From assembly GCA_007124575.1 (NCBI GenBank), contig SLEW01000106.1, forward strand, positions 1 through 5,974: 5,974 nt of DNA, written 5' to 3'. The notes under the pieces were generated by a model that was not told where the DNA came from, did no database searches, and worked only from the letters and a program-made list of their open reading frames with translations. This stretch comes from Bacteroidales bacterium (lineage in GTDB: Bacteria; Bacteroidota; Bacteroidia; Bacteroidales; UBA7960). The position numbers were made by a program, and so were the translations under genes. Every line of letters begins with the position of its first letter. Within the stretch, counting starts at the first letter, position 1. Below, one piece after another: positions 5,362 through 5,974 of this stretch.

Positions 5362-5974
5362 CAACACATGCAGCTACCCGGTGATCATCCTCATCATGGT
5401 TGCCTTTATTGGCATTTCCTGGATGGTTAGTATGCATCACTTCCTGCTGGCGGTGCCGCTGTTGTTCTTGTTTGCCCTGGCCAGCGCCTGGCTGATTATC
5501 CGGCTTGATGCGATGCCTGTATATTTCAAGGTGCTGGCATTCCTCCTGCCTTTCTCCATACCTGTTCCATTTTTTGCCGGCCATATGGTACGAATTCCTG
5601 CAGAGCCCATGCTTGGCCTGGCGGTTATCATGCTACCCTTTTTTCTTCTGAAAGAGAAGCATAACCATGCAGGCATACTGTACAAAGAATTTGCCTTTGC
5701 GATACCTCTCGTTGCCGTGTACATTGCAACAAGCTTCTTCTCCGACATGCTGCTGGTTTCTTTGAAATTCTCCTTTGTGAATATCGTGTATATCCTGGTG
5801 TTTTATGTGTTGCTGGTGCATCTGTATAAAAAACAGCCCGGGTTGTTCCGCGACATGGTGATTCTTTATGGGATGGGCTTTTTGCTGGTGTCGCTGTGGT
5901 CATTATACCAGTTTTGGCAATACGATTGGGAGCCCCTGGTCATGCGCGGTATATTTCAGCCTTTTTACAACGAC
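5345..5974 (+). CDS. O-antigen ligase/polymerase-like membrane protein (5' part, runs off window)
   Basis: An open frame runs from ATG 5345 to the window end without a stop (210 codons visible). The protein is very hydrophobic, with about seven transmembrane segments near residues 11-30, 34-52, 60-78, 86-102, 112-131, 142-160 and 169-190. Short loops lie between them, for example LLKEKHNHAG (101-110). This pattern, ending in MRGIFQPFYND, fits the N-terminal half of the Wzy / O-antigen ligase (Wzy_C-type) family, where a large periplasmic loop with catalytic residues would follow, outside the window. Expected role: polymerising or ligating a surface polysaccharide. It overlaps the Wzz-like gene by 17 nt in another frame, which implies one operon and translational coupling. 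ATG codons further in (codons 18 and 27) are possible but would remove TM1. Polymerase versus ligase cannot be told from this part. Confidence 0.85.
   Translation, partial: MFRPISNTCSYPVIILIMVAFIGISWMVSMHHFLLAVPLLFLFALASAWLIIRLDAMPVYFKVLAFLLPFSIPVPFFAGHMVRIPAEPMLGLAVIMLPFFLLKEKHNHAGILYKEFAFAIPLVAVYIATSFFSDMLLVSLKFSFVNIVYILVFYVLLVHLYKKQPGLFRDMVILYGMGFLLVSLWSLYQFWQYDWEPLVMRGIFQPFYND

Noticed and set aside
4732..5748. Several minus-strand frames opposite the Wzz-like and ligase-like genes
   Set aside because: They overlap one another and lie opposite strong plus-strand membrane proteins. Cys/Arg/Gln-rich products are typical of antisense shadows.

Overview
The window looks like a chromosomal segment of a Bacteroidota bacterium. 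The main reasons are a type IX secretion (T9SS) C-terminal sorting domain on the first protein, an outer-membrane barrel that reads like the Bacteroidota DUF5777 family, exact matches to the Bacteroidota -7 promoter consensus TAnnTTTG near the tRNA gene, and starts preceded by A-rich sequence instead of a strong Shine-Dalgarno site. I cannot place it below phylum. All protein genes lie on the plus strand. The only minus-strand gene is a tRNA.

Layout: (1) 100-173, a tRNA-Val(GAC) gene on the minus strand, followed by an AT-rich gap of about 350 bases. (2) 531-2214, two closely spaced genes for exported CxxCH proteins: a T9SS cargo with a choice-of-anchor V / Reeler-like heme-motif domain, and a small lipoprotein monoheme cytochrome. 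(3) 2215-2434, a spacer with an unusual heptanucleotide repeat, purine-rich in its first half and pyrimidine-rich in its second. (4) 2435-4400, a membrane-anchored OB-fold (tRNA_anti-like) protein, a secreted YceI-like protein, and a DUF5777-like outer-membrane barrel starting 4 nt after the YceI stop. (5) 4498 to the window end, a Wzz-like polysaccharide chain-length protein and the 5' part of an O-antigen ligase/polymerase-like membrane protein. These two overlap by 17 nt and begin a surface-polysaccharide locus that continues beyond the window.

Working together (inference): genes 1-5 all encode envelope or exported proteins, with predicted locations at the cell surface (T9SS cargo), on a lipid anchor, at the inner membrane (OB-fold), in the periplasm (YceI) and in the outer membrane (barrel). 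Two carry c-type heme motifs, and YceI proteins are known to bind isoprenoid/quinone-like lipids. A redox- or lipid-related envelope module is therefore plausible but not demonstrated. The polysaccharide genes downstream are probably a separate functional unit. Nothing in the window looks like a mobile element, CRISPR array, rRNA or defence system.
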